This document shows positions 8,077 to 15,160 of a DNA stretch of 48,127 nucleotides, piece after piece. The stretch covers positions 1 through 48,127 of the forward strand of contig JAFYRB010000102.1 of assembly GCA_017559615.1 (NCBI GenBank), read 5' to 3'. A program made the position numbers and the translations under genes. The notes under the pieces are model-generated. The model searched no databases and was not told the DNA's origin. It saw nothing but the letters and a program-made list of their open reading frames with translations. This stretch comes from Alistipes sp. (GTDB taxonomy: Bacteria > Bacteroidota > Bacteroidia > Bacteroidales > Rikenellaceae). Every line of letters begins with the position of its first letter. Positions within the stretch are counted from its first letter, which is position 1.

Positions 8077-9147
8077 ATGAAACCTAAGAAACGCTTTAGC
8101 CGTCGCCGCGACCTTGCGGCATACAATCCCCAGCAACTTCCCGACATCCTTCCTCCCGAGGATGATAGATACCTTGTGAAGGTATATGTCGAGGGTTATG
8201 AGGATGTTGCCTTCTGGCGCTCTATTTTCGACCATTTCCGCAATCCATATCTTCGTTTTGAGATTTCGGTACCCAATCGTGATGACCTCCCCAAGGGTAA
8301 GAAGGTGCTTATGTCGATGATTGGCAAAACGAATATGGAGAGCGTATTGCTGTGCGTAGACTCCGACTTCGACTACCTCTTCGATGGCAGCACAGAGCAG
8401 TCGCGTGAGATTCTCGAGGCGGAGAATATGTTCCACACATATACCTATGCCACAGAGAATTACCTCTGCTATGCCCCCTCCCTACGTAATGTCTGCGTCA
8501 AGGCTACGAAGAACGATATGCGTATCTTCGATTTCGAGCGATTTATGGCCGCCTACTCTCGCGCCATATATCCACTCTTTTTGTGGTACGTCTACTCCGC
8601 ACAGCTATCCCACGAGAGCGTCTTCACGTTGGCCGAGTTCCGCGCCTCGGTACGTCTCGGCTATGTCGACATTCGCCGCAATGGCGAGAATACCCTCGCG
8701 TGGCTTGAGCGCAACGTCGAGCGTCGCCGCATAACCCTGGAGCGCGATAACCCCGATATGATTGATGACGTAGCAGCCTTCGGCGAGAGGATTAAGAGCA
8801 AGGGCGTGGAGAGCGACAATTGCTACCTCTATATGCACGGACATACGCTGATGGATAACGTCACGATGCCACTTCTTATGGCTGTCTGTGACAAACTCCG
8901 CCAGCTCTCCGTTGCCAAGATTCACAACTCGAAGGTCGAGGGCGTGGCGCTTAAAAACGAGTTGAGTAACTACACCAACACGCTCCGCTCCATCCGCGAT
9001 GTGCTTCTCGATAACGAGAACTACACCTCGTGTCCGCTATACAAGCAACTTCGTGACGACATCCAGAAGTACCTCGACATTATGATTGGCCGCATCAAGG
9101 CCGAGCGTCCTGTGCCAGTGTCGCTACGCTGCAACTTCGAGCCATAA
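8077..9147 (+). CDS. DUF4435 (TOPRIM-like) protein
   Basis: The 356-residue protein carries the DUF4435 signature: an early strand ending VKVYVEGYEDVAFW (Glu39), then LLCVDSDFDYL (Asp95, Asp97, Asp99) and YATENYLCY. The Glu followed by DxD is the metal-binding arrangement of TOPRIM nucleases. The rest is helical with no other motif I recognise. DUF4435 is the nuclease domain of the AriB effector of the PARIS phage-defence system, but no AriA-type ATPase lies nearby here. The gene stands alone, divergent from the SUI1 unit, with a terminator 42 bp after its stop. Its function is unknown; a stand-alone nuclease or RNA-processing enzyme is possible. Confidence 0.8.
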   Translation: MKPKKRFSRRRDLAAYNPQQLPDILPPEDDRYLVKVYVEGYEDVAFWRSIFDHFRNPYLRFEISVPNRDDLPKGKKVLMSMIGKTNMESVLLCVDSDFDYLFDGSTEQSREILEAENMFHTYTYATENYLCYAPSLRNVCVKATKNDMRIFDFERFMAAYSRAIYPLFLWYVYSAQLSHESVFTLAEFRASVRLGYVDIRRNGENTLAWLERNVERRRITLERDNPDMIDDVAAFGERIKSKGVESDNCYLYMHGHTLMDNVTMPLLMAVCDKLRQLSVAKIHNSKVEGVALKNELSNYTNTLRSIRDVLLDNENYTSCPLYKQLRDDIQKYLDIMIGRIKAERPVPVSLRCNFEP

Positions 9148-9189
9148 TCGCTCCACGAAAAGTCGCAAACAAATATCCATAAATAGTAC

Positions 9190-9226
9190 TTTTAGGGCCT
9201 TTTTACGCATAAAAAAGGTCCTAAAA
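9190..9226 (+). terminator. Terminator after the DUF4435 gene
   Basis: A 15-bp stem with one G-T pair (TTTTAGGGCCTTTTT against AAAAAAGGTCCTAAAA) and a 7-nt loop, followed by CTTTGTTATTTG. It is far upstream of the AraC promoter, so termination is the simplest role. Confidence 0.75.
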
Positions 9227-9270
9227 CTTTGTTATTTGCATATTTTTATAATGTTTCCCATAAAAAATGC

Positions 9271-9300
9271 TTGGATTTTAAATATATTTGCGTATATTTG
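9271..9300 (+). promoter_or_regulatory. Promoter of the AraC-family gene with doubled -7 box
   Basis: TTG at 9271-9273, 19 bp, then TATATTTG at 9293-9300. An identical TATATTTG lies 10 bp upstream at 9283-9290, so two start points may be used. The start codon is 54 bp downstream. Confidence 0.65.
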
Positions 9301-9354
9301 TATTGCCAAACATAATAAGAATCGAGTTAAAAATAACCCATAAACTTAAATAAT

Positions 9355-10227
9355 ATGTCAAATCAGTGCCCGGCTACTTGCCACTCTTATACCCTTGAGC
9401 CTGAAGCAGGTTTCACCCTATTAAATCTTAAGGCGGGTGAGAAGATGGTGGTCGAACGTGGTGACTCTAATTGCATCCTGTTCCTCACCTCGGGAAACTT
9501 TGAGATTACCTCCGAGGAGCGTCGTGATTATACGGTACGCGAAGGTCACTTCGTGTTCTGCTTCCGCGCATACCAGTATGAGGTCACAGCAATTACAGAC
9601 GTGGAGATTGTCCGTGCGCATTTCATCGCAGCAGGTGCGGCGTGCGACATCATTCCGTTCAATAGCATCGTTGGTAAGATTAAGAAGATCAACTACAAAT
9701 TCACGCAGGTTGCGATGAACGAGCCTATGATGTGCTTGTTGCAATCTATGAAGTTGTATCTTGCTAACTCTATGAAGTGCAACCACTTGCACCGCGCGAA
9801 GATTCAGGAGATGTTCGTCATCTTCAAGTTCTTCTACACCCCACAGGTACAGCTCCGCACCTTCTACAACCTCTTCGACCGCAACCAGTCGTTCGTATCG
9901 TTGGTGCGCAACAACGCCCCACGTGTTAAGACCGTTGAGGAGTTGGCCGACATCTGTGGTTTCAGCATCCAGCACTTCAACAATATGTTTAAGCAGGAGT
10001 TCCACGACACGCCATATAGTTGGATGCAGAAGCAGCGTATCTTGGAGATTGAGCGCCTATTGACCGAGACAAACGTACCGCTTAAGAGCATCATCAAGAT
10101 GTATAGCTTCACCAACCACGGTCACTTTGCACTCTTCTGCCGTAAGTATCTGAAGAAGACTCCTTTGAAGATTCGTAAGGAGGCACGCGCCAAGCGCGAG
10201 GGCCAGCCACAGGAGCAGGGCGAATAG
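9355..10227 (+). CDS. AraC-family transcriptional regulator
   Basis: The 290-residue protein has an N-terminal cupin-like sensor domain (about residues 20-110, with LEPEAGFTLLNLKAGEKMVV and TVREGHFVFCFRAYQYEV) and a C-terminal AraC DNA-binding domain (about 175-275). The first helix-turn-helix is TVEELADICGFSIQHFNNMFKQEF and the second is PLKSIIKMYSFTNHGHFALFCRKYLKKTPLKIR. Cys residues near the N-terminus (CPATC) are notable. Such Bacteroidales proteins often control capsule, fimbrial or metabolic genes. It is monocistronic, with its own promoter and a strong terminator; its targets cannot be told from the sequence, but the TIR operon next door is a candidate. Confidence 0.9.
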   Translation: MSNQCPATCHSYTLEPEAGFTLLNLKAGEKMVVERGDSNCILFLTSGNFEITSEERRDYTVREGHFVFCFRAYQYEVTAITDVEIVRAHFIAAGAACDIIPFNSIVGKIKKINYKFTQVAMNEPMMCLLQSMKLYLANSMKCNHLHRAKIQEMFVIFKFFYTPQVQLRTFYNLFDRNQSFVSLVRNNAPRVKTVEELADICGFSIQHFNNMFKQEFHDTPYSWMQKQRILEIERLLTETNVPLKSIIKMYSFTNHGHFALFCRKYLKKTPLKIRKEARAKREGQPQEQGE

Positions 10228-10245
10228 GCTTTACCTATTATATAT

Positions 10246-10276
10246 ATGGGCAGTTGCACAAGTTGCAGCTGCCCAT
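10246..10276 (+). terminator. Terminator after the AraC-family gene
   Basis: A 12-bp stem (ATGGGCAGTTGC against GCAGCTGCCCAT, one G-T pair), loop ACAAGTT, then TTTTGTTTT. It lies 19 nt after the stop codon. Confidence 0.9.
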
Positions 10277-10403
10277 TTTGTTTTACACCACCCTCACGAT
10301 ATCTGCGTCATACCTCGCCAACACCACCCCTAATACTCTTACGACTCGGCCTGCACTCCTCTGCGCAACACGACACTGCACTCACTCCATTCCCCGCACC
10401 ACT

Positions 10404-10437
10404 CTCCGCACGCCTCTCCGCACGCCTCTCTGCACCC
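10404..10437 (+). repeat. Tandem 12-bp repeats in a C/T-rich spacer
   Basis: CTCCGCACGCCT occurs exactly twice (10404-10415, 10416-10427) and is followed by a decayed third copy (CTCTGCACCC). The whole spacer from about 10280 to 10440 is strongly C/T/A-rich on the plus strand with few G. It lies between the terminators of two convergent units and holds no credible gene. Confidence 0.7.
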
Positions 10438-10450
10438 ACAAAAAGAATGA

Positions 10451-10477
10451 GACCGACCTAAATCTCTTTAGTCGGTC
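10451..10477 (-). terminator. Terminator after the TIR gene
   Basis: GACCGAC pairs with GTCGGTC, extended by TAAA/TTTA with one bulged C, loop TCTC. On the minus strand it is followed by TCATTCTTTTTG. It lies 42 nt after the TIR stop codon. Confidence 0.75.
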
Positions 10478-10519
10478 CCATACAATTAATTTCAATTTCC
10501 TATTCACCTTTAGCGGCGC

Positions 10520-11506
10520 TTACTCCCCGCCACCTTCAGACTTTGGTGCCTCCTCCTTTGGCGTTGGCTTAAGGAACTTCATATGTGCCATAAGTGCGCT
10601 CATCGCCTTTTGCGGACTCTCACCCTTTGATTCCTCCGCCGCTGGCGCAGGTGCTGGCGACTCGGCAGGTGTAGACTCCTCTGATGCAGGCGTTGAGGTT
10701 GGTGCAGGCTCAGGAGCTGGTGCAGGAGTAGCCTCTTCAGTCGTTGCAGGTTCCTGCTTATCCTCCCTCGCAGGCGTTACAGCCTCCGCAGGAGCAATCA
10801 CCTCATCTTTAGCCACCTCATCTTGACCCTTAGAGCCACCTTCGAGAGCGCTTATCACCTTATGTAGCCTTTCGGACTTACTTGTCACCTCGTTAGTAAT
10901 AAGCTCCACGGTCTTCACGCGCATCGTCAACTCCCACTCCAATGCTTTGAGACTCAAGGTCTTTTCATCCACCTCGGCCTTCAACTTCACCAAATACTCC
11001 TCATAGTTCTTGATAATAGACTCCAAGGCATCACGCTCTTTCCGCAGACGGATAATCTCGGCATTTCTACTATCCTCCAACTCAAGCTGTCCCAAAAGGC
11101 TATCTACAGTACTCTTGAATCTTTGTAGCGTAACAGAAGGAGTGGCAAAATGGTCAATATGCTCGGTTGCACCAAGAATCAACTTAATCTTCTGTGGGAA
11201 CTCCTCGATAGCCTTAATTGGCACGATAGGCATACGCTTATCCACCGCATAACACAGCTCTCTGAATACCCAGTCCGAATTACACGAATTCTCGGTAAGC
11301 ACCACAACGAAGATATGCGACTCGTCAATTGCCTTCGCAATAGACTCCACGAAGTCCTTACTTGACTCAATAGAACTCTCATCGAACCACACATTAAGTC
11401 GGTCATCGCCATACTCCTCAAGTTGTTTCTTTACTTGAGAGACGAGGCCCTCCTTGCCTTTTTGATAATCGGCACGTGCATAACTTATAAACGCTTGGTA
11501 ACTCAT
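10520..11506 (-). CDS. TIR-domain protein with coiled coil and Pro/Ala/Glu-rich tail
   Basis: The 328-residue protein starts with a TIR domain (about residues 1-135): box 1 YQAFISYARADY, then DRLNVWFDESSI and SHIFVVVLTENSCNSDWVFREL. Glu83 in WVFREL sits at the position of the catalytic Glu of NAD-cleaving TIR domains. A Leu/Glu/Lys-rich coiled coil spans about 145-225 (RLRKERDALESIIKN and on). The tail (about 228-328) is a low-complexity run of Pro, Ala, Glu, Thr and Ser, ending in a short Gly/Glu stretch, with no membrane segment. It follows a YbjN-like gene by 42 nt in what looks like a two-gene operon. Possible roles are a defence NADase or a scaffold; no sensor domain or nucleotide-signal enzyme is adjacent. 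Confidence 0.85.
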   Translation of the reverse strand: MSYQAFISYARADYQKGKEGLVSQVKKQLEEYGDDRLNVWFDESSIESSKDFVESIAKAIDESHIFVVVLTENSCNSDWVFRELCYAVDKRMPIVPIKAIEEFPQKIKLILGATEHIDHFATPSVTLQRFKSTVDSLLGQLELEDSRNAEIIRLRKERDALESIIKNYEEYLVKLKAEVDEKTLSLKALEWELTMRVKTVELITNEVTSKSERLHKVISALEGGSKGQDEVAKDEVIAPAEAVTPAREDKQEPATTEEATPAPAPEPAPTSTPASEESTPAESPAPAPAAEESKGESPQKAMSALMAHMKFLKPTPKEEAPKSEGGGE

Positions 11507-11548
11507 ATTGCCAAGTTGGTTTTAGGTTAGAGGAAATTGTTAATCTCG

Positions 11549-11929
11549 TTATGCTCGCATCTCGTTAGCGAAGTCCTGACGCATACTCAATACAAGGTTC
11601 ACCAAACGGAGGAGAATTCTCTTAAGCTGTGCGTCGTTCTTGTCGATAAAGACCTCACAAGAGGCGTGAGTATCCTCCTTATCCAAGTAGATCTTACCAA
11701 CCTTATAATCCTTTGTGAGCTTATTAGCTACGAAGTGAGCCTTTGCAAACTCCTCCTCATTCTCCAAAGACCAGAAGCCTGGGAGCAATACGCGAAGATA
11801 GATATCGTCCTTCTCTGGAGCAATTACATACAAAGTGCAGCCCTGAGCCTTAAACTTGATATCGCCATCATCATCATAAGTTGGAACGTAACCCTCTTCC
11901 TGAAGGATTCTGTAACATACATTTTTCAT
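11549..11929 (-). CDS. YbjN / type III chaperone-fold-like small protein
   Basis: The 126-residue acidic protein resembles the YbjN/CesT-like fold: an N-terminal helix with LQEEGYVPTYDDDGDIKFKAQGCTLYVIAP, a DDIYLRVLLPGFWSLENEEEFAKAHFVANKLTKDYKVGKIYLD middle, and a C-terminal strand-helix with ASCEVFIDKNDAQLKRILLRLVNLVLSMRQDF. The FWxxEN..E...A...AN..T...KVGK pattern is the part most like that family. Family members act as small dimeric chaperones or adaptors. It is the first gene of the operon, directly before the TIR protein, so it may bind or restrain it. The assignment is by pattern only. Confidence 0.6.
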   Translation of the reverse strand: MKNVCYRILQEEGYVPTYDDDGDIKFKAQGCTLYVIAPEKDDIYLRVLLPGFWSLENEEEFAKAHFVANKLTKDYKVGKIYLDKEDTHASCEVFIDKNDAQLKRILLRLVNLVLSMRQDFANEMRA

Positions 11930-11998
11930 AATCTTAAGGTATTAGTTAGTTTTAAGTTTTTGTTTTGGCATAAATTTTGGTGCCAGACCTTTGAATTT

Positions 11999-12019
11999 CC
12001 TCTATGTAATATACAGAGG
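11999..12019 (-). promoter_or_regulatory. Hairpin in the leader of the TIR operon
   Basis: CCTCT pairs with AGAGG, extended with one mismatch, loop about 3 nt. It lies in the roughly 115-nt untranslated leader between the promoter at 12054-12084 and the start at 11929. There is no T-run after it, so it is not a terminator. Confidence 0.4.
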
Positions 12020-12053
12020 TGGCAACCCGAATGTTTCTACCATAGTAGTACCA

Positions 12054-12084
12054 CAAAATTAAAAATTATTTTTCAATAAAACAA
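12054..12084 (-). promoter_or_regulatory. Promoter of the YbjN-like/TIR operon
   Basis: On the minus strand, TTG (12084-12082), 20 bp, then TAATTTTG (12061-12054). The predicted leader is about 115 nt, long for this genome. Confidence 0.65.
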
Positions 12085-12316
12085 TATTCCCTCCGAAATT
12101 TTTATCCCCTACGGTATCGGCAACCTCTCGCACAAAAGGATAAATATCGAAATATGAGCGTAAAAATATATAACCCGAAAGGGCCAAATATATTGTAATG
12201 CGAACAGCAAATATACAACGTTAAATATCAATACATTAAGCATTGCTCAACAACCAAATATCGGCTAATATAGATACCATTATAGGGCCAATGAGGGTGC
12301 GGAGAGGGCAAAATAT
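12085..12316. other. Long AT-rich divergent intergenic region
   Basis: No credible gene. AAATAT-type motifs recur at least six times, and GGGCCAA occurs at 12181-12187 and 12285-12291. These may be operator half-sites shared by the divergent TIR operon and the AraC-type gene, but no clear dyad is visible. Confidence 0.4.
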
Positions 12317-12347
12317 TTTGCTGGTAATAATATTTATACTACCTTTG
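12317..12347 (+). promoter_or_regulatory. Promoter of the short AraC-type gene
   Basis: TTTG at 12317-12320, 19 bp, TACCTTTG at 12340-12347: a perfect match to the Bacteroidota consensus. The start codon lies 51 bp downstream. Confidence 0.8.
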
Positions 12348-12398
12348 TATTGTAAATAGGTCACATTTCAAGCCTCTAAAACTTAAAATTTCAGCACT

Positions 12399-12917
12399 AT
12401 GACAGAGATAATTATCAATATAAATAATGGTTTAATATCGACAGGGAATATGCCACCAAACAACTCCACAGAGGTACGAGAATTAGGTTTTACCATCAAC
12501 GAAACAGAGATGATCATACAATTCATACAGCGTCGTGACGGTCGACTAAAGGTTGCCGACAAACGGGAAGAGGAGCGCTTCTATAACACTATCCAACAAG
12601 CAATTACCGAGAATCTCTCTATGGAAGAGATGGCGCAACGCTGCTGCGTTTCGCTCTCAACCTTCAAGCGCCGTTTCAAGGAGTGGATTGGTGGCTCGCC
12701 TCACGAATGGATTATCTCGAAGCGTATGGAACTCGCGCGCAAGATTCTCACCGAGAAGGATATCACCATCACCTCCCTCGCGAAACTATGTGGCTACAAC
12801 AACGTCTCACACTTCATCGAGGTATTCAAGAAGCATCACAACATCACCCCGCATATGCTTCGCAAGCAGCTCTCGGAAAAGAAAAAGCTCACCGCAAAAG
12901 ACGATGAGCTTCAATGA
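12399..12917 (+). CDS. Short AraC-type regulator (DNA-binding domain only)
   Basis: The 172-residue protein has a C-terminal AraC domain (about residues 62-160): first helix-turn-helix NLSMEEMAQRCCVSLSTFKRRFKEW, the linker GGSPHEWIISKRMELARKIL, and second helix-turn-helix DITITSLAKLCGYNNVSHFIEVFKKHHNITPHMLRK. The N-terminal 60 residues (IIININNGLISTGNMPPNNSTE and on) match no sensor domain I know and are too short for a cupin. It is divergent from the TIR operon and has its own strong promoter, so it may regulate that operon. The last 10 codons double as the terminator of the convergent kdsC operon. Confidence 0.88.
   Translation: MTEIIININNGLISTGNMPPNNSTEVRELGFTINETEMIIQFIQRRDGRLKVADKREEERFYNTIQQAITENLSMEEMAQRCCVSLSTFKRRFKEWIGGSPHEWIISKRMELARKILTEKDITITSLAKLCGYNNVSHFIEVFKKHHNITPHMLRKQLSEKKKLTAKDDELQ
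12885..12911 (-). terminator. Terminator of the kdsC operon, inside the AraC-type gene
   Basis: Read on the minus strand: AAGCTCATC pairs with GGTGAGCTT (one G-U pair), 9-nt loop, then TTTCTTTTCC. It starts 24 nt after the kdsC stop codon and lies within the last codons of the convergent gene. Confidence 0.7.
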
Positions 12918-12934
12918 GTTATCCCTCGAAAATA

Positions 12935-13471
12935 TTACTTATCCTTCGAGCCGAGCAATCCTTTAAGGTTCTTTGCCCAGAGGTTCTTGGCACGAAGCAC
13001 CTGCTCGATAATATCCCTCACAGCACCTCTACCGCCATTATACTCCGACACATAGCGTGATGCCTCAATGACCTCCATTGCGGCATCCGCAGGGCAAACA
13101 GGAATACCCACAAGACGCATACACTCCAAGTCGGGAATATCGTCACCCATATATATAACATTCTCTGCGTCAATATTATAGTCGCGCATAAACTCCCTCA
13201 TCGCCTCTACCTTATCCATACAATCGAGGTACACACGCGTTACGCCCAACATCCTTAGGCGATTCTCCAACATCTTACCTCTTCCGCCCGAGATAACGCA
13301 AATCTTCACACCCTCACGTATCGCATAGGCTATAGCATATCCATCCTTTGCGTAGTAGGTACGCACGAAATCTCCATCCGGCAGCGGCGTAATACCTCCA
13401 TCGGTCATCACGCCATCAACATCCAAAACCAGAGCCTCGACACGTGCTACATCTTCTTTGAAGTTTCCCAT
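12935..13471 (-). CDS. kdsC: 3-deoxy-D-manno-octulosonate 8-phosphate phosphatase
   Basis: The 178-residue HAD-superfamily phosphatase removes phosphate from KDO 8-phosphate in the pathway to the KDO of lipopolysaccharide. HAD motif I is LVLDVDGVMTDGG (nucleophile Asp in DVDGV), motif II is ICVISGG, motif III is the Lys in MDKVEAM, and motif IV is VIYMGDDIPDLECM. The short length with no cap domain is typical of the C0 tetrameric KdsC type. It is the last gene of a seven-gene minus-strand operon and overlaps the preceding fusion gene by 25 nt. KdsC next to a DUF2520 protein is a familiar order in Bacteroidota. Confidence 0.95.
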   Translation of the reverse strand: MGNFKEDVARVEALVLDVDGVMTDGGITPLPDGDFVRTYYAKDGYAIAYAIREGVKICVISGGRGKMLENRLRMLGVTRVYLDCMDKVEAMREFMRDYNIDAENVIYMGDDIPDLECMRLVGIPVCPADAAMEVIEASRYVSEYNGGRGAVRDIIEQVLRAKNLWAKNLKGLLGSKDK

Positions 13472-15159
13472 ATACTATCTGTTAAATCCTTATAAATTCG
13501 CTGTTTAGCCTCATCTCCTTTCAGCATATCGAGATGCGCCATCGTAACACCTCTATCACCCCTCACCGCAGGTCCTGTCTGCACCTCGGCAGGGTCATCC
13601 GTCGCCGTTGCTTTGGCCGCAGTCTCCATAATCAGCGGCTTGAGCACATCGAACGATAGCTCCTGGCCATCGACAATACTCGCTCCAATGCCATAGAGAT
13701 GGTTGGTAAAGTTATTCACAAACACGCCCGCAAGATGGATACGTTTTCTACGCTCCGAATCGGCATACTCCACCTGCGAAGATATCGAGCGCGCAAAACT
13801 CATCAACACCTCGCGTGTCTCCTCGCTATCCGCCTCCACGAACAGCGGCACATCATCAAGACGTATGACACGTCCCTTCGTGAAGCTCTGCAACGCATAG
13901 AGGATACCACGTTTTCCACCACGCTCTGGTATGGCAATCATCGGCACGCTACCCGCAGTATGCACCACAATAGCATCCTTCGGGAATGGCAAATCCTCGG
14001 CTACCGATGCCACCGCCCTATCACTCACCGATATGATGTATATATCTGCTTGCGCCAACTTCTCGCTATCATTCTCCCAGTGACAACCTCCGATTCGTGC
14101 CACCTCCATACCACGCTCGTTGTTACGAGCAAAGAGCTGAACGAGGTCCACTCCCGCAACGCCACTTATCGTACGTGCCAATGCCTCTGCGACATTTCCC
14201 GAGCCTACGATAACCACCCTCAGGCGCTTCTCGCGGCGTAGACGCACATCCTCCTCATTGCGTTTCAGACGCCTACGGTCGATACGCTCGAAGCGATGAC
14301 GATGCTGCAACACGCTACATATCTCGCATCCCGTAAGCAGGATGTTCCACGATATCTGCACCCACATTATAAAGAGTGGCACAAAGGCCAAACCACCATA
14401 GATGATATTGTACGAGGTCATCAGCGACTGGAAATAGACATAACCCCACTGCCACAACGATAGTACCGCACCCGCGAAGATACCCGACACAATTGCCGAG
14501 CGCCACTGCACACGTGTATAGGGGAGATATTTATATACCAAAGTACACGCCAGCGATGCCAACGTAAGTGCCAACAGGTGGCTTACCAAGCTATTAATCT
14601 CCGTTCCGAATCCCGCAAACGAGAGAATGTCCGACGTGATAATAACCGCCATCAACGCCAACACCGGCACAAATATCGCAACCACGATATATGCCGCATA
14701 ACGATGTATAAATCCACGCTTCTTCGTCACGCCCCACACCCTATTGAACGACTCCTCGGCGGTGCGGAACAGCGTAAATACCATAAACAACAACGCCGCG
14801 ATACCCACCACCGCCAAGAATCCTGGCTTGATGTTCGAGGCTGCCGAGGTAGCAATCTCTACAAGGCGGTCAAGCACCGAATACCAATCCTTCGGCACGC
14901 TCGAATAGAGGATGGCAATACCTCGCTCGAAGACTCCCACACGACCAAGAATTATCAATACGATGGTAAGCAGTGGCACAAGTGCAAAGAGTGTATATAG
15001 CGTGAGGGCCGCACTATCTATAATCGTGCGGTGCATATTTCTACCTCGCAACGTGTAGTATAGCAAGCGATAGCCTCTGCGCAGACGGCTATGCTCGGCA
15101 ATATCCACTCTTAGTAGATAGTTGTGTATCAGGTGGTTTATGTGTTTAAATATTTTCAT
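13447..15159 (-). CDS. Fusion of YihY/BrkB membrane protein with a DUF2520 Rossmann protein
   Basis: The 570-residue protein joins two usually separate proteins. Residues about 1-285 are a YihY/BrkB-family membrane protein with about six hydrophobic segments and the family stretch TSYNIIYGGLAFVPLFIMWVQISWNILLTGCE. A basic linker (about 286-312) leads to a Rossmann fold with GSGNVAEALA (319-328), then ISVSDRAVASVAEDL and VHTAGSVPM, as in DUF2520 proteins (F420-dependent NADP reductase-like), ending in the helical dimerisation domain with AGVFVNNFTNHLYGIG. The linker contains no Met and no stop, so the fusion is real in this sequence. The role of either half is not established. It starts 1 nt after the upstream methyltransferase stop and overlaps kdsC by 25 nt. 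Confidence 0.88.
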   Translation of the reverse strand: MKIFKHINHLIHNYLLRVDIAEHSRLRRGYRLLYYTLRGRNMHRTIIDSAALTLYTLFALVPLLTIVLIILGRVGVFERGIAILYSSVPKDWYSVLDRLVEIATSAASNIKPGFLAVVGIAALLFMVFTLFRTAEESFNRVWGVTKKRGFIHRYAAYIVVAIFVPVLALMAVIITSDILSFAGFGTEINSLVSHLLALTLASLACTLVYKYLPYTRVQWRSAIVSGIFAGAVLSLWQWGYVYFQSLMTSYNIIYGGLAFVPLFIMWVQISWNILLTGCEICSVLQHRHRFERIDRRRLKRNEEDVRLRREKRLRVVIVGSGNVAEALARTISGVAGVDLVQLFARNNERGMEVARIGGCHWENDSEKLAQADIYIISVSDRAVASVAEDLPFPKDAIVVHTAGSVPMIAIPERGGKRGILYALQSFTKGRVIRLDDVPLFVEADSEETREVLMSFARSISSQVEYADSERRKRIHLAGVFVNNFTNHLYGIGASIVDGQELSFDVLKPLIMETAAKATATDDPAEVQTGPAVRGDRGVTMAHLDMLKGDEAKQRIYKDLTDSIWETSKKM

Positions 15160-15160
15160 A

